Positions 38,459 to 42,404 of a DNA stretch of 42,404 bases are shown here, piece after piece. The position numbers and the translations under genes are program-made. Source of the stretch: Clostridiales bacterium. Lineage in GTDB: Bacteria; Bacillota; Clostridia; Clostridiales; Clostridiaceae. Under the pieces are notes generated by a model. The model was not told the origin of the DNA. It made no database searches and was given only the letters and a program-made list of their open reading frames with translations. Numbering within the stretch: position 1 is the stretch's first letter; each line of letters opens with the position of its first letter. The DNA is taken from assembly GCA_012520205.1 (NCBI GenBank), contig JAAYOT010000232.1, forward strand, positions 1 to 42,404. The letters run 5' to 3'.

Positions 38459-39403
38459 ATGTATAATAATAGTCCTTATATATTGGTTTTAGGAGCATCC
38501 ATAGTAGATATTATTGGCTTTAGCAAAAAGTCATATCATGGTAGAGATTCAATACCAGGAAATATAAAAATATCTTTGGGTGGAGTTTGTAGGAATATAG
38601 CAGAAAATTTAGCAAGGGTAAATGTAAAAACTAAGTTTATTTCAATTTTAGGTGGAGATAGTAATGGAAGGCATATATTAGAAAACTCTAAAGAAATAGG
38701 TTATTGCATGGAACATTCATTAATACTTAAAGATGAGTGTACTCCAACATATATGGCCATTTTAAATGAAGAGGGAGAAATGGAGTCTGCTATAGTAGAT
38801 ATGGAAAGTTTAAATAAGATGGAAACTTCCTTTATTGATTCAAAAGCAGAAATTATTGAAAATGCAGAATATGTAATAGTAGATTCTGATAACCCAAAAC
38901 TTTTAGAATATTTATTAATGAATTTTAGCCAAAAAACAAAGTTTATTTTGGATCCGGTTTCAGCTACTAAGGCTGAAAAAATAAAACATTTAATAAAGTA
39001 CTTTCATACAATAAAACCAAATAGAATTGAAACAGAAGCTTTATGTGGTTTTAAAATAGAAAGTGATGATGATTTAAGAAAGGCAGCAGATTTCTTCTTA
39101 TCTTTAGGGGTAAAAAATGTATTTATAAGTTTAGATGCTGAAGGTATTTATTATAAGACAAGCACCGAAGAAGGGAAGATTGGAACAGAGCCAATAAAAG
39201 TGAAAAATGTTACTGGAGCAGGAGATTCCTTTGTGGCTGGTGTGGGCTATGGTTATATGAATAATTTATCTATTAAAGATACAGTAAAATATGCAATAGC
39301 AATGTCAATAATAACTATTACTAACGAAAATACTATTAATCCAGATATGAGTGAAGAATATGTTAAAGAATTTATAGAAAAAATCAGGTGGATAGAAGAA
39401 TAA
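38459..39403 (+). CDS. PfkB-family carbohydrate kinase (possibly pseudouridine kinase-like)
   Basis: ILVLGASIVDIIGF, SLGGVCRNIAENLARV, VTGAGDSFVAGVGYG. Confidence 0.88.
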   Translation: MYNNSPYILVLGASIVDIIGFSKKSYHGRDSIPGNIKISLGGVCRNIAENLARVNVKTKFISILGGDSNGRHILENSKEIGYCMEHSLILKDECTPTYMAILNEEGEMESAIVDMESLNKMETSFIDSKAEIIENAEYVIVDSDNPKLLEYLLMNFSQKTKFILDPVSATKAEKIKHLIKYFHTIKPNRIETEALCGFKIESDDDLRKAADFFLSLGVKNVFISLDAEGIYYKTSTEEGKIGTEPIKVKNVTGAGDSFVAGVGYGYMNNLSIKDTVKYAIAMSIITITNENTINPDMSEEYVKEFIEKIRWIEE

Positions 39404-39469
39404 TTTCTTAACAAATGTTGACAAGAAAAATATTATATATTAATATTAGAAATAATTAAATAATTGAGC

Positions 39470-39705
39470 ATTGATAAAGAGGAGTAGGGAATAGGAAGTA
39501 TAAAAGAGAGGAAGGTTACTAGCTGAAAGCCTTCTATATGGAATATCCTGAAGGTAGCTTTTGAGCATCTTTACTGAAATTTTAGTAAGTAAAGACGGTT
39601 ATCTTAACCGTTAAATATATAAGAGCCTATTAATTTTATTAGTAGGAAAAAAGGTGGTACCGCGAGTCTTCGTCCTTTTGTGATGAAGGCTCTTTTTTTG
39701 TTTAA
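39470..39705 (+). ncRNA. T-box leader, probably tRNA-Val responsive
   Basis: AAGGTGGTACCGCGAG at 39651-39666 followed by terminator GAGTCTTCGTC...GATGAAGGCTCTTTTTTT; valS downstream. 5' boundary approximate. Confidence 0.93.
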
Positions 39706-39745
39706 ATTAATATTATTATAGATAGATTATAAGGAGGATAAAATA

Positions 39746-42388
39746 ATGTCAGAAAAGAAAAATATAGCAACAACTTATGATCCTAAATCCTTTGAAGAAA
39801 GAATTTATAAGGAATGGGAAGAAAAAAAATACTTTACACCTAAAATAGATAAAAATAAAAAGCCTTTTTCAATAGTGATGCCTCCACCAAATATTACAGG
39901 AAGACTTCACTTAGGCCATGCACTTGATAATACACTTCAAGATATGCTTATAAGATTTAAGAGAATGCAAGGTTTTGCAACTTTATGGTTACCAGGCCAA
40001 GACCATGCTTCTATTGCAACGGAAGTTAAAGTTGAAAATGAATTATTAAAACAAGGGCTAGTAAAGAAAGAAATGGGAAGAGAAGCCTTCCTTGAAAAAG
40101 TATGGGAATGGGCTAATGAATATAGAGGAACTATAAGAGATCAGCTTAAAAAAATGGGAGTTTCTTGTGACTTTACAAGAGAAGCCTTTACCATGGATGA
40201 AAATTTAAACAAAGCAGTTAGAACTGTTTTTGTTAAGCTATATAATGAAGGATTAATTTATAGAGGAAATAGAATAACTAACTGGTGTCCAAAATGTTCA
40301 ACAGCTTTATCAGATGCAGAAATTGAATATGAAGAACAAGATGGTTACTTCTGGCATATAAATTATCCCTTAGCAGATGGAAGCGGCAATTTAGAAATTG
40401 CTACAACAAGACCAGAAACTTTACTTGGAGATACAGCTGTTGCAGTAAACCCAAATGATGAAAGATATAAAGACTTAATTGGAAAAACTATCAAGCTTCC
40501 ATTAACAGATAGGGAAATCCCAATAGTAGGAGATGACTATGTTGATATTGAATTTGGAACAGGAGCTGTAAAGATAACACCTGCTCACGATCCAAATGAC
40601 TTCCAAGTAGGTCAAAGACATAATCTTCCTCAAATTAGGGTTATGGACGATCAAGGAGTTATTAATGAACTTGGAGGAAAATATAAGGGCTTAGATAGAT
40701 ATGAAGCTAGAAAGCAAATGGTAAAAGACCTTGAAGAATTAGGATTACTAGTTAAGGTTAAGCCTCATACTCATAATGTAGGAACTCATGATAGATGTAA
40801 TACAGTAATTGAGCCAATAATATCACAACAATGGTATGTAAAAATGGAATCTTTAGCAAAACCTGCTATAGAAGCTGTTAGAACTAACAAGACTAAATTT
40901 GTTCCAGAAAGATTTGATAAGATTTATTATAACTGGATGGAAAATATACAAGACTGGTGTATTTCAAGACAATTATGGTGGGGACATAGAATTCCGGTTT
41001 GGTACTGCATGGACTGTAATGAACTAATAGTTCAAACAGAAGCACCAGAAAAATGTCCTAAGTGCGGATCAAGTCACTTAAAACAAGATGAAGATGTATT
41101 AGATACATGGTTCTCATCTGCATTATGGCCTTTCTCAACACTAGGTTGGCCAAATAAAACTGAAGATTTAGAATACTTCTATCCAACTAATGTATTAGTT
41201 ACAGGTTATGATATTATATTCTTCTGGGTAGCAAGGATGATATTCCAAGGAATTAACTGCATGGGAGAAACGCCTTTTGATACTGTATTAATTCATGGAA
41301 TTATAAGAGATTCCCAAGGAAGAAAAATGAGTAAATCTTTAGGTAATGGTGTTGACCCTCTAGAAGTAATTGAAGAATACGGTGCAGATGCCTTAAGATT
41401 TATGCTTGTTACAGGAAACTCACCAGGAAATGATATTAGATATATTCCAGAAAAAGTTGAAGCGGCAAGAAACTTTGCTAATAAGATTTGGAATGCATCA
41501 AGATATGTTATGATGAACCTTGATAAAGAAGTAATGGATAAGTATAAAGACTGCAAAGATTATAGCTTAGCAGATAAATGGATACTATCAAGAACAAATT
41601 CCTTAGTTAAAGAAGTTACTGAAAACATGGAAAAATATGAACTTGGTATTGCCCTTCAAAAGGTTTATGAATTTATGTGGACTGAATTCTGTGACTGGTA
41701 TATAGAATTATCTAAGGGAACACTATACAGTGATGACGAAAAGGCTAAGGGAATTGTTTACAATGTTCTTTACACAGTTTTAACAACAGGACTTAAACTT
41801 CTTCACCCAGTAATGCCATTTATAACAGAAGAAATATATACTACATTAACTGATGGAGAATCAATAGTTATGGCGCAATGGCCAGAATTCAAAGAAGAAA
41901 TTAATAATCCTAAGGCAGAGAAAGATATGGACTTCATCATCGAAGCAATTAAGGGACTTAGAAATGTAAGAGCTGAAATGAATGTACCACCATCAAGGAA
42001 GGCAAAGGTTATTGCATATACTAATAATGAAGCAAAAGATGCCTTCAATAACGGAGTTCACTATATTGAAAAATTAGGTTCAGCTTCAGAAGTAGAATTC
42101 ATTCAAGACAAAGCTATGGTTCCAGAAAATGCAGTATCTCTAGTAACTAAAGGTGGGGAATTATTTATGCCTCTACTAGACTTAGTTGATAGAGAAAAGG
42201 AACTTGAAAGATTAAACAAAGAAAAGAAAAAACTAGAAGGCGAAGTTCTAAGAATAGATAAAAAACTTTCAAACCAAGGATTCGTATCAAAAGCACCAGA
42301 AGCAGTAATAAATGGAGAAAAAGAAAAAAGAGTAAAATATCAAGAAATGCTAGATGCAGTTCTTGTGAGAATTGAAAACCTACAGTAA
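39746..42388 (+). CDS. valS: Valyl-tRNA synthetase
   Basis: [21 protein letters not shown] (HIGH), [14 protein letters not shown] (KMSKS); C-terminal coiled coil. Confidence 0.98.
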   Translation: MSEKKNIATTYDPKSFEERIYKEWEEKKYFTPKIDKNKKPFSIVMPPPNITGRLHLGHALDNTLQDMLIRFKRMQGFATLWLPGQDHASIATEVKVENELLKQGLVKKEMGREAFLEKVWEWANEYRGTIRDQLKKMGVSCDFTREAFTMDENLNKAVRTVFVKLYNEGLIYRGNRITNWCPKCSTALSDAEIEYEEQDGYFWHINYPLADGSGNLEIATTRPETLLGDTAVAVNPNDERYKDLIGKTIKLPLTDREIPIVGDDYVDIEFGTGAVKITPAHDPNDFQVGQRHNLPQIRVMDDQGVINELGGKYKGLDRYEARKQMVKDLEELGLLVKVKPHTHNVGTHDRCNTVIEPIISQQWYVKMESLAKPAIEAVRTNKTKFVPERFDKIYYNWMENIQDWCISRQLWWGHRIPVWYCMDCNELIVQTEAPEKCPKCGSSHLKQDEDVLDTWFSSALWPFSTLGWPNKTEDLEYFYPTNVLVTGYDIIFFWVARMIFQGINCMGETPFDTVLIHGIIRDSQGRKMSKSLGNGVDPLEVIEEYGADALRFMLVTGNSPGNDIRYIPEKVEAARNFANKIWNASRYVMMNLDKEVMDKYKDCKDYSLADKWILSRTNSLVKEVTENMEKYELGIALQKVYEFMWTEFCDWYIELSKGTLYSDDEKAKGIVYNVLYTVLTTGLKLLHPVMPFITEEIYTTLTDGESIVMAQWPEFKEEINNPKAEKDMDFIIEAIKGLRNVRAEMNVPPSRKAKVIAYTNNEAKDAFNNGVHYIEKLGSASEVEFIQDKAMVPENAVSLVTKGGELFMPLLDLVDREKELERLNKEKKKLEGEVLRIDKKLSNQGFVSKAPEAVINGEKEKRVKYQEMLDAVLVRIENLQ

Positions 42389-42404
42389 CAGTTATCATTG
42401 ATAA

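Noticed and set aside
42165-42398. Minus-strand ORF opposite the valS C-terminal coiled coil
   Set aside because: Leu/Phe-rich complement of Lys/Glu-rich coding sequence.

Overview
The window is AT-rich and looks like Clostridium-type (low-GC Firmicute) chromosome. Most of it is ordinary metabolic and housekeeping sequence: bioY; an incomplete sugar ABC operon; a complete livKHMGF branched-chain amino-acid transporter; an APC permease; recQ; asnA and valS, each behind a T-box; ferredoxin; glyA; an RsmB/F-type methyltransferase; an operon of metallophosphoesterase, M19 dipeptidase and SDR; topB; pflA/pflB; a two-component system; an M16 peptidase; recX; and a PfkB kinase. I found no CRISPR array, intact IS element, prophage, rRNA or tRNA. 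I also found no convincing new multi-gene system, so I do not claim one. The observations most worth a second look are: (1) a scar at 13.74-14.75 kb where remnants of a lysR gene and a siderophore-type ABC ATPase abut; (2) a chimeric ORF at 28.06-28.41 kb (LD-carboxypeptidase N-terminus joined to an unrelated membrane-protein tail); (3) a dispersed family of degenerate intergenic repeats with exact shared 15- and 18-mers, plus triloop mini-hairpins just after some stop codons; (4) an orphan CsoR-family repressor whose expected metal-ligand His is Tyr; (5) an SDR resembling the EF-P 5-aminopentanone reductase YmfI; (6) a Cys-rich conserved-looking protein, a missed 39-aa Asn-rich ORF, and unexplained structured intergenic segments at 24.7-25.06 and 31.62-31.68 kb. 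All calls were made by eye; no database search or folding was run.
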